Assembly (NCBI GenBank): GCA_036835325.1
Contig: DAITMF010000023.1
Location: 1-51,901, forward strand
DNA: 51,901 nucleotides
Direction of reading: 5' to 3'
DNA from: CAMCHP01 sp036835325
GTDB lineage: Bacteria > Bacteroidota > Bacteroidia > Flavobacteriales_D > Sanyastnellaceae
Shown: positions 44,094-51,386 of the stretch, one piece after another
How positions within the stretch are numbered: the first letter of the stretch is position 1
Layout: the number at the start of each line of letters is the position of its first letter
Translations under genes and position numbers: made by a program
The notes under the pieces: generated by a model
Databases searched by the model: none
Told to the model about the DNA's origin: nothing
The model's input: the letters and a program-made list of their open reading frames with translations, nothing else

Positions 44094-44932
44094 GAAGGCC
44101 TGCTGATGTGTTGAAGCCGATTGATGATTTCACAGGTTTGCAAGCCGAAACCGTTCATGGCCTGACCTGGGAAATGAAGTATTTGCTGGCGCGCTCCGGC
44201 GGTGGTTTCGGCCATACCGGGGACCATAAGGAGGCCATCAATGCCTCCCAGTGATTCGAAGGTGTGGTCAAACAGCACGATGTAATCGGGATTGTAGGCC
44301 ACCAAGGCTTCGGGAGTGAGCGGATTGAATCCGCTCAGTTCCGCCGCCGGGTTTCGGAAACCGCCGAGGGAGAGCACCTGTGAAACAGCGGTTTCCGAGC
44401 CGGCGACCATCCATCCGGAGTTGCCCGGATGGCCGTACACGAACAGTGCAGTCGGAGCGTTTTGCCTAGTCTGATCGGGTTGCTCGAAGCACGCGAATTG
44501 GGTGGTGATTTGAGCAGCGTCGGCTCCGAAGCGCTTGCTTAAAACATCAAGGCACACCTTTCCATTTTCAGGTGTGTCAGGGTTGGGGAGAAGAATAACC
44601 TCCGCACCTGCGGCTTTGAAGGCTTCGCGCACCTCCGTTTTAAGAAGTTCGGTGCAAATGACTACATCGGGAGCATAGGCCAGCACCGGTTCTGCGGTGA
44701 TTTGGTTGGGGTGACCAACCGAGGGGATGACCGCTGCTGCTTCCGGGTAGGAGCTTGTGACATCGCGCACAACAATGTTCGCGCCCATCCCCATGGCGAA
44801 AAGCAGTTCGGTGGCAGTGCCGTGAAACGATGCCAGGCGTAGCGGTGCCGTTTCAACGGGAACCTCGGTGGGCGACGAGCAGCTGCTCATCCATCCCCAA
44901 AAAACCAAAAGAAGAAGGACCGGTTTTTTCAC
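44090..44932 (-). CDS. hmuT: Heme-binding substrate-binding lipoprotein (HmuT-like)
   Basis: A 280-residue protein of the BtuF/HmuT class. The signal ends at MSSC (Cys18), so it is a lipoprotein, not the soluble form of enterobacteria. Typical features are RLASFHGTATELLFAMGMGANIVVRD, SVGHPNQITAEPVLAYAPDVVI, and the long helix between lobes. Tyr and His positions that would hold heme in HmuT (for example SSYPEAAAVIPSVGH) are present but not assignable by eye. It starts five bases after the T9SS HmuY-like gene. A GGATGGATG copy lies in its signal-peptide codons and another further on. Confidence 0.9.
   Translation of the reverse strand: MKKPVLLLLVFWGWMSSCSSPTEVPVETAPLRLASFHGTATELLFAMGMGANIVVRDVTSSYPEAAAVIPSVGHPNQITAEPVLAYAPDVVICTELLKTEVREAFKAAGAEVILLPNPDTPENGKVCLDVLSKRFGADAAQITTQFACFEQPDQTRQNAPTALFVYGHPGNSGWMVAGSETAVSQVLSLGGFRNPAAELSGFNPLTPEALVAYNPDYIVLFDHTFESLGGIDGLLMVPGMAETTAGARQQILHFPGQAMNGFGLQTCEIINRLQHISRPS
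44408..44416 (-). repeat. GGATGGATG motif, core only
   Basis: In the hmuT-like gene, read as G-W-M; no A run. Confidence 0.6.
44888..44904 (-). repeat. GGATGGATG motif with A6 run
   Basis: CATCCATCC, CC and six A on the plus strand, in the hmuT signal-peptide codons (F-W-G-W-M on the coding strand). Same arrangement as 50009-50025. Confidence 0.8.
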
Positions 44933-44937
44933 CTTGA

Positions 44938-46158
44938 TTAGTTTTTGAGCAGACGAAGGGTTTCAACGCGCCCGTTTTGCTGCACTTGAATCAGGTAAGC
45001 ACCGGCGGGCAAGAAGTCGAGTGCCAGTTCAGCGCGGTTTCCGGCGGCGTTAACCTGCGTAGTGAGCACGCGGGCACCCGAGAGGGCGAACACGTCGATG
45101 GTAGCGGTGCCATGAATTCCCTGAAGGGTGAGCGCACCGGCAGTGTATGGATTTGGGAAGGCAACGGCGCCCAAACGAGCGGATTCATTGACTGAAGCTC
45201 CCGAAACGATTTCGGTGGTGAACTCGGTAATACCCGTTGATGCACCGGTGAAGTTGGTGAAGATGATTTTGTACACATCGCCCGATGGTGATTGGACGAA
45301 GTAGCACAGGTCGCTCACGATTTGCCACTGGAAATTGTCGAGTATGCGCCATCCATTGCCGATGGTACTGATGTTGTCGCTTGCGAGCGTGTAGTTTTGG
45401 AAGTTGACGGTGTTCACGTCAACGTCTTCGGCCATGGCTGCGGCGCGGTTGGTGTTGAGCAACACACCGGTTGTGGGGAAGAGGCCGTACATGGTTGGGC
45501 CTACATAGCAGGTGAAGACGAAATCCCACGCGAAGCTTGCGGGTTCGCGGTCAACGATTCCGGTGGTGAAGTCGTAGTAGATGAAGTTGCGGTCAGGGTG
45601 GTCATCCATGTTGATGGTGGTGGTGATTTCGTTGCTGCCGTCGAGGTTGGCGTAGGTGAACGACCATAAACCGTTGTCGAGGTTGTTGAGGCGCAGTTTG
45701 ATGGCGCTGTCGTCGGGCCGAGTTATAATGTACAGTGAATCGCTGATGACTTGGAAGAAGGGCGGGCCGGTGTAGGTTCCCCAGCTGAAGTCGCTCGGGC
45801 CACCTGAAGGGCTGGTGTTGAACGCACCGTTTTCCCATGCATCGATGCGGTTGTAGAGTTTGGGCCAGCCGGCAAAACCCGTGGTATCAACCGATGCCCA
45901 ACCGGTGATGTTGGCATTGGGGTACACTGCGAGATCGCGCCCGTTGGCGTCGTTGACGCGAATGCCGATGGAGAACGGACTGGTGACTTCGAAGGCGAGG
46001 TCCCAGTTGGCGGTGGGTGCTGTGCTTACGATGCCATTTTCGAGTGAGAAGAATACGTCGTTCGCGTATCCTGCGCCCTGTGAAATGGTGTGGGTAGTTT
46101 GGGCGTATCCGCTCAGTACAATGAGCACAAGCGCAAGGGTAGTGTAGAGTGACTTCAT
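44938..46158 (-). CDS. HmuY-like heme-binding protein with a T9SS sorting domain (candidate secreted hemophore)
   Basis: A 406-residue protein with a cleavable signal peptide (MKSLYTTLALVLIVLSGYAQ) and no lipobox Cys. Residues 20-320 hold two HmuY-like units: NWDLAFEVTSPFSIGIRV in the first and FAWDFVFTCYVG...GVLLNTNRAAAMAEDVD, then YKIIFTNFTGASTGITEFTTEIVS in the second, parallel to the HmuY-like lipoprotein at 38010. The last 75 residues (AFPNPYTAGALTLQG...VFALSGARVLTT...LPAGAYLIQVQQNG) are a type A T9SS sorting domain, so it should be released or attached at the surface. First gene of the heme operon. In-frame ATGs at 46173 and 46185 are possible; 46158 gives the cleanest signal peptide. 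Confidence 0.85.
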   Translation of the reverse strand: MKSLYTTLALVLIVLSGYAQTTHTISQGAGYANDVFFSLENGIVSTAPTANWDLAFEVTSPFSIGIRVNDANGRDLAVYPNANITGWASVDTTGFAGWPKLYNRIDAWENGAFNTSPSGGPSDFSWGTYTGPPFFQVISDSLYIITRPDDSAIKLRLNNLDNGLWSFTYANLDGSNEITTTINMDDHPDRNFIYYDFTTGIVDREPASFAWDFVFTCYVGPTMYGLFPTTGVLLNTNRAAAMAEDVDVNTVNFQNYTLASDNISTIGNGWRILDNFQWQIVSDLCYFVQSPSGDVYKIIFTNFTGASTGITEFTTEIVSGASVNESARLGAVAFPNPYTAGALTLQGIHGTATIDVFALSGARVLTTQVNAAGNRAELALDFLPAGAYLIQVQQNGRVETLRLLKN

Positions 46159-46162
46159 CTTA

Positions 46163-46179
46163 TTTAGAATCATTATTGA
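46163..46179. promoter_or_regulatory. Second Fur-like half-palindrome at the heme operon start
   Basis: TTTAGAATCATTATTGA shares TTAGAAT-n-ATT with the perfect palindrome at 46232-46246 and lies just downstream of the -7 element, overlapping the alternative start codons of the first gene. Binding here would block transcription; imperfect right arm, so less certain. Confidence 0.5.
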
Positions 46180-46182
46180 TTG

Positions 46183-46190
46183 CAAAGCTA
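46183..46190 (-). promoter_or_regulatory. -7 promoter element of the heme operon
   Basis: TAGCTTTG on the minus strand matches TAnnTTTG exactly, 24 bases before the ATG at 46158. A TTG lies 21 bases further upstream. It sits between two TTAGAAT-type operator candidates. Confidence 0.7.
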
Positions 46191-46231
46191 CCCGCAGAGG
46201 GGTAGTGAATGCAATACCACAAACGCAGTAT

Positions 46232-46246
46232 TTAGAATGATTCTAA
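46232..46246. promoter_or_regulatory. Fur-like operator, perfect palindrome TTAGAATGATTCTAA
   Basis: Seven-base arms TTAGAAT and ATTCTAA around one G, in the 97-base spacer upstream of the heme operon and 42 bases before its -7 element. Length, A/T richness and location before iron genes fit a Fur-family box. It also lies just before the stop-side end of the K+ channel gene. Confidence 0.65.
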
Positions 46247-46255
46247 TTAAATACC

Positions 46256-46966
46256 CTATTTAGGGGATGCAGTCGTGGTGCCCGCCACCGCCGATACAAG
46301 CTTCGCGATGACCACGGCAGGATACAGCATGCCAATGGTAGCCAAGAAAACCGACAGCATTTTTGCAGCGGCATTGGCGGCACCGATGTCGCCGTAGCCC
46401 ACCGTTGTTAAGCTGGCCATGCTGTAATAGATGTAATCGGCAAAGTTCTCGTCAGGAGTTGTCAATACCACGTCGCCCTGCACCGACGAGCCGAAGACGT
46501 AGTGGATCAACTCAAACAAAAAAGCCCCGGCCAGGCCCACCAAGAGGTACACATTGACCGCACCCAACACGCGGTGGACGTTGAATTGGTTGTCGCGGAA
46601 AAGCAGGTTGAGGTTGGTCGCGATAAAAACAACTGTGTTCAGGGTGTACGACACCCACAACAGGGCTTTGAGGTGCGGCGAGGGGGAATAGAAAATTACT
46701 GCGTTCATTATCAGGCTCGCTGTAAACAGAACGATGGCCAGCACGAAGCGCACCGGATTCGACGCCGACCAAATGCCCGCGAAAAAGATGGCCAGCAGCG
46801 ACAGATGCAGCAGTTCAGCCCGTTGAATGAACATTTCCAAGAGCATGGGCATGACGAAAATCGTGAAGCCCAGCATGAAGAGCAGGGTGATGAAGCTGGC
46901 GTCTTCAACCCAGTACACGCGCATTTTGCGCGCGAAATGTCCGACCTGAGATTTGCCTCCTTTCAT
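46256..46966 (-). CDS. Two-pore-loop family potassium channel
   Basis: A 236-residue membrane protein with about six hydrophobic helices and the K+ selectivity filter TTVGYGD (187-193) in the pore loop YIYYSMASLTTVGYGD, followed by the last inner helix. No RCK or cyclic-nucleotide domain is attached, so it is a simple voltage-independent-looking channel. The open frame extends to a TTG at 46981, but the ATG at 46966 (MKGGKSQ) is the better start, with TACCTTCA 5 bases upstream of it. It runs in the same direction as the heme operon but is separated from it by that operon's promoter. Confidence 0.9.
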   Translation of the reverse strand: MKGGKSQVGHFARKMRVYWVEDASFITLLFMLGFTIFVMPMLLEMFIQRAELLHLSLLAIFFAGIWSASNPVRFVLAIVLFTASLIMNAVIFYSPSPHLKALLWVSYTLNTVVFIATNLNLLFRDNQFNVHRVLGAVNVYLLVGLAGAFLFELIHYVFGSSVQGDVVLTTPDENFADYIYYSMASLTTVGYGDIGAANAAAKMLSVFLATIGMLYPAVVIAKLVSAVAGTTTASPK

Positions 46967-46970
46967 GCCG

Positions 46971-46978
46971 TGAAGGTA
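46971..46978 (-). promoter_or_regulatory. Candidate -7 element of the K+ channel gene
   Basis: TACCTTCA on the minus strand, one to two bases from TAnnTTTG, five bases before the ATG at 46966. Weak on its own, supported by the same spacing at 34708 and 21711. Confidence 0.4.
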
Positions 46979-47096
46979 CAAAGTGCAGGTGCTCGTGCAA
47001 TTCGCGCCATTTAATTGCGTTTTGTATTTTTATTGGGTGCACGCGGCAACTTGTGGTCGGGTGCTCCGTAACAGAAACCAGAAACCAACCTGCAGT

Positions 47097-47894
47097 ATGA
47101 AATTTCTCCTCTTCTTTGCCCTGCTCACGGCGGCCCCGGGCCTGCCCAAGCTTTTTCGCGAAACCTATTCGTTTCTCCCTGCGCAGCCGGGGGCCATTAC
47201 ACCTGACGGCACGGGTGTTTACGTGTGCCGTACCGAGGTGACCAATGCCGAGTACAACGAGTTTTTGTTTTACATGAAGCGCGATGCACCCGATGCCTAT
47301 GCCTCGCTAGTGCCCGATACCGCACAGTGGAACAACCCGAAGTACTGCAACTTGTGCGAGCCCTTCGCCGTGCATTACCACACACACTCGGCTTACCTGC
47401 CTTACCCGGTGGTGAACGTGTCGCGCGAATCGGCTGAGGCCTATTGCGCGTGGCTGACCGAGTTCAATAACAGTCGCGGACTCTTCGCCAACAGTGAGTT
47501 TGAGGTGACCTACCGACTTCCGCGCCACGACGAATGGATGCTCGCCGCCCGCGGTGGCAAAGCCGATGCGCGCTATGCGTGGGAGAGCGCCCGCAAGGCG
47601 ACAAAAGACAAAGCCCCGGCGAATTACTTGCTTGAAAGCGATGCTGCGGCCTCGATAACCAAGGCAAGCGATTTAACGGTGACCGCCCCCGCCATTAGCT
47701 ACGTCCCCAACGGCTACAACCTCTACAACATGAGCGGTAACGTGGCCGAATTGCTCGCCAATGGCGAAGGCGTCGCCGGGGGAAGCTGGCGCTATCCACA
47801 ATCGGCGACGGCCATCGATGCCATTGAACCTTACGACGGACCCGCACCCACCGTGGGCTTTCGCGTGGTGGCGGAGGTGCGCAAGCGGCAATAG
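47097..47894 (+). CDS. Exported SUMF1/FGE-sulfatase-domain protein
   Basis: A 265-residue protein with a signal-like N-terminus (KFLLFFALLTAAPG) and one formylglycine-generating-enzyme fold: VCRTEVTNAEYNEFL, YPVVNVSRESAEAYCAWL, YRLPRHDEWMLAARGG, YNLYNMSGNVAELLANGEGVAGGSW, VGFRVV. The usual GNVWEW is GNVAEL here, and a CNLC pair appears in the middle, so true formylglycine activity is doubtful; Bacteroidota use this fold in gliding and T9SS proteins such as GldJ/GldK. The ATG at 47097 starts the signal peptide. Its end lies one base from the convergent SIMPL gene. Confidence 0.82.
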   Translation: MKFLLFFALLTAAPGLPKLFRETYSFLPAQPGAITPDGTGVYVCRTEVTNAEYNEFLFYMKRDAPDAYASLVPDTAQWNNPKYCNLCEPFAVHYHTHSAYLPYPVVNVSRESAEAYCAWLTEFNNSRGLFANSEFEVTYRLPRHDEWMLAARGGKADARYAWESARKATKDKAPANYLLESDAAASITKASDLTVTAPAISYVPNGYNLYNMSGNVAELLANGEGVAGGSWRYPQSATAIDAIEPYDGPAPTVGFRVVAEVRKRQ

Positions 47895-47895
47895 T

Positions 47896-48909
47896 TTACA
47901 TGCCGAGCTTCTTGATTTCGCCGTTGGCAGTGATGAGGTAGAACTCGCGTTCGGTTTTGATCACTTCGCGTTCAACCACCTTGGGCTGTTGCACCGGCTC
48001 GGGCTCTTTCGGTTTTTGGTAGAGCCTGAACACCACCTCGTATTCAATCTGCACCACGGGCTCAAAAATGCTGCCGTTGATGACGAAGTCGTAGTCTTTG
48101 CTCAGCTTCGGATGGAAGAACTGCGCCGTGGTCGTTTGCTGTGCTTTGGTCTCAGGCAGTGCACTGGCCTTGAGTGAGGTCGAGTGGTAGGTTTCGTACT
48201 TGCGGTACTGCTCAACCGGGTAGAACATGGCAAATCCTTCGCCCACTTGGCGTACAACCGAGCTGTATTCTTCTTTGGTGATGCGCTTGTAGCGCGCGAG
48301 GTGCTTTTCGAGCAGTTGTTCGGCACGCGCCATGAGTTGGGCTTTTTTCGCTTCAATGTCTTCAATGAAGTAATCAACGCGCACGAGGTCGTAGATTTCG
48401 AGTTTGGCGCAAGCTGTAACCAGCTCATCAAGGACGTCAGCATCACGGTAGCGGAAGTGGAGGTTCTTCTTCAGTTCAAATCCGATGGGGATTTCGTTGT
48501 AGGTGGTTTTTGAGAAGAGTTTTTTCGTGCCTTCGGTTTCGTAGATGGGCAAGAACGAAATCATGTCGACGTACAGTTCGGCCGCGCTTCCCTTGCCTTG
48601 CAGTTCAGCGCGAATGCCATCGATTTTAGCGCGCAGCAGCTCATCGGCCTCGCGCTGGGTTTTGCCCACTTGCGTCACCGTGAAAATGGCGAGGTACGAG
48701 TCGGCCACGCAGTTGCTCATTCCGCGGATGCGGAAGTTCAGTTCTCCGGCCGGTTGAAGCGCAGCTAGGGTTTGGTTCACGGCCTGCACGGCAGGATGCG
48801 CGAAGTACACATTGCTCAGTTCGCGGTAATCGTAGTTGCCCGTGGCTTGGGCGTACACCCGTGCACATCCGAGCGCAGCGAGAAGAAGAAAAACAATCAA
48901 TCGTTTCAT
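47896..48909 (-). CDS. SIMPL-domain-like secreted protein
   Basis: A 337-residue exported protein (signal MKRLIVFLLLAALGCARVYAQ, with a Cys that could make it a lipoprotein). The stretch LNFRIRGMSNCVADSYLAIFTVTQVGKTQREADELLRAKIDGIRAEL (residues 55-100) looks like the start of a SIMPL (DUF541) domain, but the middle is longer than usual, with a long charged helix (IEAKKAQLMARAEQLLEKHLARY) and a Pro/Glu tail. The C-terminus FYLITANGEIKKLGM resembles short surface-protein ends. Function unknown. The ATG at 48909 fits the signal peptide. Confidence 0.7.
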   Translation of the reverse strand: MKRLIVFLLLAALGCARVYAQATGNYDYRELSNVYFAHPAVQAVNQTLAALQPAGELNFRIRGMSNCVADSYLAIFTVTQVGKTQREADELLRAKIDGIRAELQGKGSAAELYVDMISFLPIYETEGTKKLFSKTTYNEIPIGFELKKNLHFRYRDADVLDELVTACAKLEIYDLVRVDYFIEDIEAKKAQLMARAEQLLEKHLARYKRITKEEYSSVVRQVGEGFAMFYPVEQYRKYETYHSTSLKASALPETKAQQTTTAQFFHPKLSKDYDFVINGSIFEPVVQIEYEVVFRLYQKPKEPEPVQQPKVVEREVIKTEREFYLITANGEIKKLGM

Positions 48910-48981
48910 GGTTCGTACATTTTGATGCTGCAAATCACGTTGGCATGGCCTCGATCTACTTGTAGAGCCGCTGTGAAGCGT

Positions 48982-49009
48982 TTGTAAAAGGCTTTTGCGA
49001 CCTTTACAA
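48982..49009. promoter_or_regulatory. Inverted repeat TTGTAAA / TTTACAA in a divergent promoter region
   Basis: TTGTAAA (48982-48988) and TTTACAA (49003-49009) are perfect inverted arms 14 bases apart, with a further GTTTTACAAC at 49012-49021. They lie between the SIMPL gene and the divergent gene at 49060. Possible operator. Confidence 0.35.
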
Positions 49010-49059
49010 GCGTTTTACAACTGTGTGCAGCTGCATTGCACCACCTTTAACCCACGCGA

Positions 49060-49974
49060 ATGGCGCACGACGACCGGCGTTTTTTTGATGAGCTCAAGCA
49101 GGCGGTGGCCCAAACGGCTGCCGAGCGCTTGGGCATCCGCAAGCCGTTGGATGCTTGGTCGGTCAACGACATTCGCGATTTTCAGGCCGATCTCGAGGCA
49201 AAATGCCGCTCAACGGTCAGTGAAAAATGGTTTTACACGCACTTCAAAAATGAACACCCGCGACTGCCCCGCGTTGACGTCCTCAACCTCCTTGCCGAAT
49301 ACGTTGGCGAGAAGAACTACGACGCTTTCGTGTTTTCACGCGGAGGGATTGGGGTTTCGGCTTCGCCGGATGCCGCCCCTGCGCACTACCCTGCGTCGCG
49401 TCGCTTGGCCTCTCCGTGGCGCTTCATTGCGCTTGCCGCTGCGCTGCTCTTGGGTGTGGCAGGATTTTTGTACCTCAACCGAGAAGAAGCGCCCCGCGTG
49501 GTGTTTGTGGATGCCTACACCCGCGATGAAATTGCTTTGCGCGCGCTTATGATTACCGTGAACCGCCACCAGTACAGTGATTTTTCGTCGGTTAAGCTTC
49601 GGCCGGGCGACAGCATTACCGTTGATGCACCGCTCTATAAACAGCGCCGCTTTGTTGCGCCTGAGCAGCGCACCGATAGCGTGATGATTGAGCTGTATCC
49701 TGATGATTACGCGTTGATGCTCACGTATTTTTCACGTTCGAAGACCGACGACATCGACCGTCGCCGAAGCCAGTTGCTCGAGGCCATCCATCCGGAGGCG
49801 CGCATTTTTCAAAGCCATCCTGAGTACGAAGGCATTGAGTTGCTGAACCGCGAAGAGTTCATTGACCGCTTGCTGCTGCCCATCCAATCGCTGCAAAACC
49901 TCGAGGTGCAGCACATTGAATACCGTGACGGACAGATTTTCCGTCTGCAGTTCACCCAAAATCCATCGAAATGA
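49060..49974 (+). CDS. Membrane-anchored protein with Bacteroidota-type winged-helix-like N-terminus
   Basis: A 304-residue protein. Residues 1-90 (FDELKQAVAQTAAERLG, WSVNDIRDFQADLEAKCRSTVSEKWFYTHFK, RVDVLNLLAEYVGEKNYDAF) match a cytoplasmic N-terminal domain that is common in Bacteroidota before a membrane helix and may bind DNA or protein. One helix follows (RFIALAAALLLGVAGFLYL, about 126-145). The outer part (150-304) is beta-rich with no known motif (YTRDEIALRALMITVNRHQYSDFS, RPGDSITVDAPLY). It should cross the inner membrane once. The stop overlaps the start of the next gene by four bases, so the two work together. A CATCCATCC copy lies inside. Function unknown. Confidence 0.75.
   Translation: MAHDDRRFFDELKQAVAQTAAERLGIRKPLDAWSVNDIRDFQADLEAKCRSTVSEKWFYTHFKNEHPRLPRVDVLNLLAEYVGEKNYDAFVFSRGGIGVSASPDAAPAHYPASRRLASPWRFIALAAALLLGVAGFLYLNREEAPRVVFVDAYTRDEIALRALMITVNRHQYSDFSSVKLRPGDSITVDAPLYKQRRFVAPEQRTDSVMIELYPDDYALMLTYFSRSKTDDIDRRRSQLLEAIHPEARIFQSHPEYEGIELLNREEFIDRLLLPIQSLQNLEVQHIEYRDGQIFRLQFTQNPSK
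49785..49793 (-). repeat. GGATGGATG motif, core only
   Basis: CATCCATCC in the membrane-protein gene, read as A-I-H-P; no A run. Confidence 0.6.
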
Positions 49975-50471
49975 GAGCGCTACTGTTGTTGTTCATCCTT
50001 CCGTTTCTCATCCATCCCCAAAAAACAAGCGCACAGGCAGCGGGGAACTACGAAGACATGGAGCAGCGCTTCACGAAGGCGCTTTTGAGCACCCAAGACT
50101 CGGCGGCGTTTCGCAAGCAGGGCGAGCACAAAGTGCGGCAGCTGTTTGAAAACGGCAGTTTTTACGCTGCGAATCAGAGCGTGAGTGCGAATCAGGTGTA
50201 TGTGACCCAGCAAACACAGCCCTTGTTTCAAGCTGCGCAGGCCGATACGATCAACTACAACGCCTTGCTGCAGCAGATTAGTCAGGCGCAGTGTGGCGGA
50301 CGTGTTCAACTGCAAACCGATCCTGCGCCGAAGCTGTTGGGCAAAACCCGCACCTTGAACTGCACGCCCGAAGTGGTGATTGATTTGGTGCTCACGCGCA
50401 ACAGCAAGAAGTTCGGCAAAACGAGCGAACAGGTGTGGGAGGTGCTGCTCGCGAATCCGCAAGTGCGCTGA
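49971..50471 (+). CDS. Hypothetical exported protein paired with the membrane protein at 49060
   Basis: A 166-residue protein with a signal peptide (RALLLLFILPFLIH...TSAQ, about 22 residues). The mature part is helical and Gln-rich (FYAANQSVSANQVYVTQQTQPLFQAAQA) and contains two Cys (QCGGRVQ and LNCTPEV) that could form a disulfide. I do not recognise it. Its ATG overlaps the preceding stop (ATGA), so it is coupled to the membrane protein and may be its periplasmic partner. A CATCCATCC copy with six A lies in the signal-peptide codons (LIHPQK). Ends 51 bases before convergent purQ. Confidence 0.7.
   Translation: MRALLLLFILPFLIHPQKTSAQAAGNYEDMEQRFTKALLSTQDSAAFRKQGEHKVRQLFENGSFYAANQSVSANQVYVTQQTQPLFQAAQADTINYNALLQQISQAQCGGRVQLQTDPAPKLLGKTRTLNCTPEVVIDLVLTRNSKKFGKTSEQVWEVLLANPQVR
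50009..50025 (-). repeat. GGATGGATG motif with A6 run
   Basis: CATCCATCC, CC and six A on the plus strand, in signal-peptide codons (L-I-H-P-Q-K). The 17 bases equal those at 44888-44904, though the genes and frames differ. Confidence 0.8.
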
Positions 50472-50494
50472 GTTTTTTTGGAAAAGTTGAACGC

Positions 50495-50512
50495 GTGTGC
50501 CGTATGGCACAC
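50495..50512. terminator. Possible shared terminator hairpin between 50471 and purQ
   Basis: GTGTGCC and GGCACAC form a perfect seven-pair stem with a GTAT loop between two convergent stops. No T run follows in either direction, so it is weaker than the terminators at 5724 and 30160. Confidence 0.4.
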
Positions 50513-50522
50513 TGTGGTTGAG

Positions 50523-51215
50523 TTACCCTTTCACGGTTTGCAAAATCGCCTCGAAGATTTCTCGTCCGTCAATGTTTGACAGCGTTGGGTCGGCGGCACG
50601 TTCAGGGTGGGGCATCATGCCGAACACGTTTCCTTCAGCGCTCATAACACCGGCGATGTTTTCGAGCGAGCCGTTGGGGTTGGCTTCTTCGGTGACTTCA
50701 CCGTCGGCATTGCAGTAGCGGAAAAGCACCTGGTCGTTGTCGTTCAGTGCCTTGATCACATCGGCTGAGGCGTAGTAGTTTCCTTCGCCATGGGCAATGG
50801 GTATTTGGAGCGGCTGTTCGCGGTCGAGCGTAGCGGTGAGCAGCGCACGCGACGACTGTGGCTTCAGGTATACGTTTTTGCAGATGAACTTACGGGTGCT
50901 GTTGTGGAGGAGTGCTCCCGGCAGCAATCGCGCCTCTGTAAGCACCTGGAAACCGTTGCAGATGCCCATCACATAGCCACCGCGTTTGGCGTGCGCAAAC
51001 ACTTCATCCATGATCGGAGAGAAGCGTGCGATGGCGCCGCTGCGCAGGTAGTCACCGTAGCTGAATCCGCCGGGCAGCACTACGAAATCAACCCCTTGCA
51101 GGTCGTGGTCTTTGTGCCACAGGTGCACAACTTCTTGTCCGAGCATCGAGCGCAGGACGTAAATCATGTCTTGGTCGCAGTTTGACCCAGGGAAGGTGAC
51201 AACGCCGAATTTCAT
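50523..51215 (-). CDS. purQ: Phosphoribosylformylglycinamidine synthase, glutaminase subunit
   Basis: A 230-residue class I glutamine amidotransferase that supplies ammonia to PurL in purine synthesis. The nucleophile is Cys86 (GICNGFQ) and the other triad members are His203 and Glu205 (MPHPERA). It is the small separate subunit type, which needs PurS and a short PurL, not found in this window. A perfect TACCTTTG element lies 19 bases upstream of the start, and the heptamer repeat begins 12 bases beyond that. Confidence 0.95.
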   Translation of the reverse strand: MKFGVVTFPGSNCDQDMIYVLRSMLGQEVVHLWHKDHDLQGVDFVVLPGGFSYGDYLRSGAIARFSPIMDEVFAHAKRGGYVMGICNGFQVLTEARLLPGALLHNSTRKFICKNVYLKPQSSRALLTATLDREQPLQIPIAHGEGNYYASADVIKALNDNDQVLFRYCNADGEVTEEANPNGSLENIAGVMSAEGNVFGMMPHPERAADPTLSNIDGREIFEAILQTVKG

Positions 51216-51234
51216 ACTTACGGTTGATTTGCTG

Positions 51235-51242
51235 CAAAGGTA
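51235..51242 (-). promoter_or_regulatory. -7 promoter element of purQ
   Basis: TACCTTTG on the minus strand, exact match to TAnnTTTG, 19 bases before the ATG at 51215. The -33 position would fall in or next to the heptamer repeat array. Confidence 0.65.
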
Positions 51243-51253
51243 GCTGTTCTGGG

Positions 51254-51379
51254 GTTTAGATTTTAGACTTCAGACTCTAGACTTTAGATTTTAGACTTTG
51301 GATTTTGGACTTCAGATTTTAGACTTCAGATTCTAGACTTTAGATTCTAGACTTTGGACTTTAGGCTTTGGATTTTTGA
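51254..51379. repeat. Heptamer tandem repeat array, 18 units
   Basis: Eighteen consecutive seven-base units in perfect phase, consensus [CT]T[TC][TC][AG]GA (for example CTTTAGA, TTTTAGA, CTTCAGA, CTTTGGA). It starts just upstream of the purQ promoter. The period of seven rules out coding use. Confidence 0.9.
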
Positions 51380-51386
51380 GGTTTCT

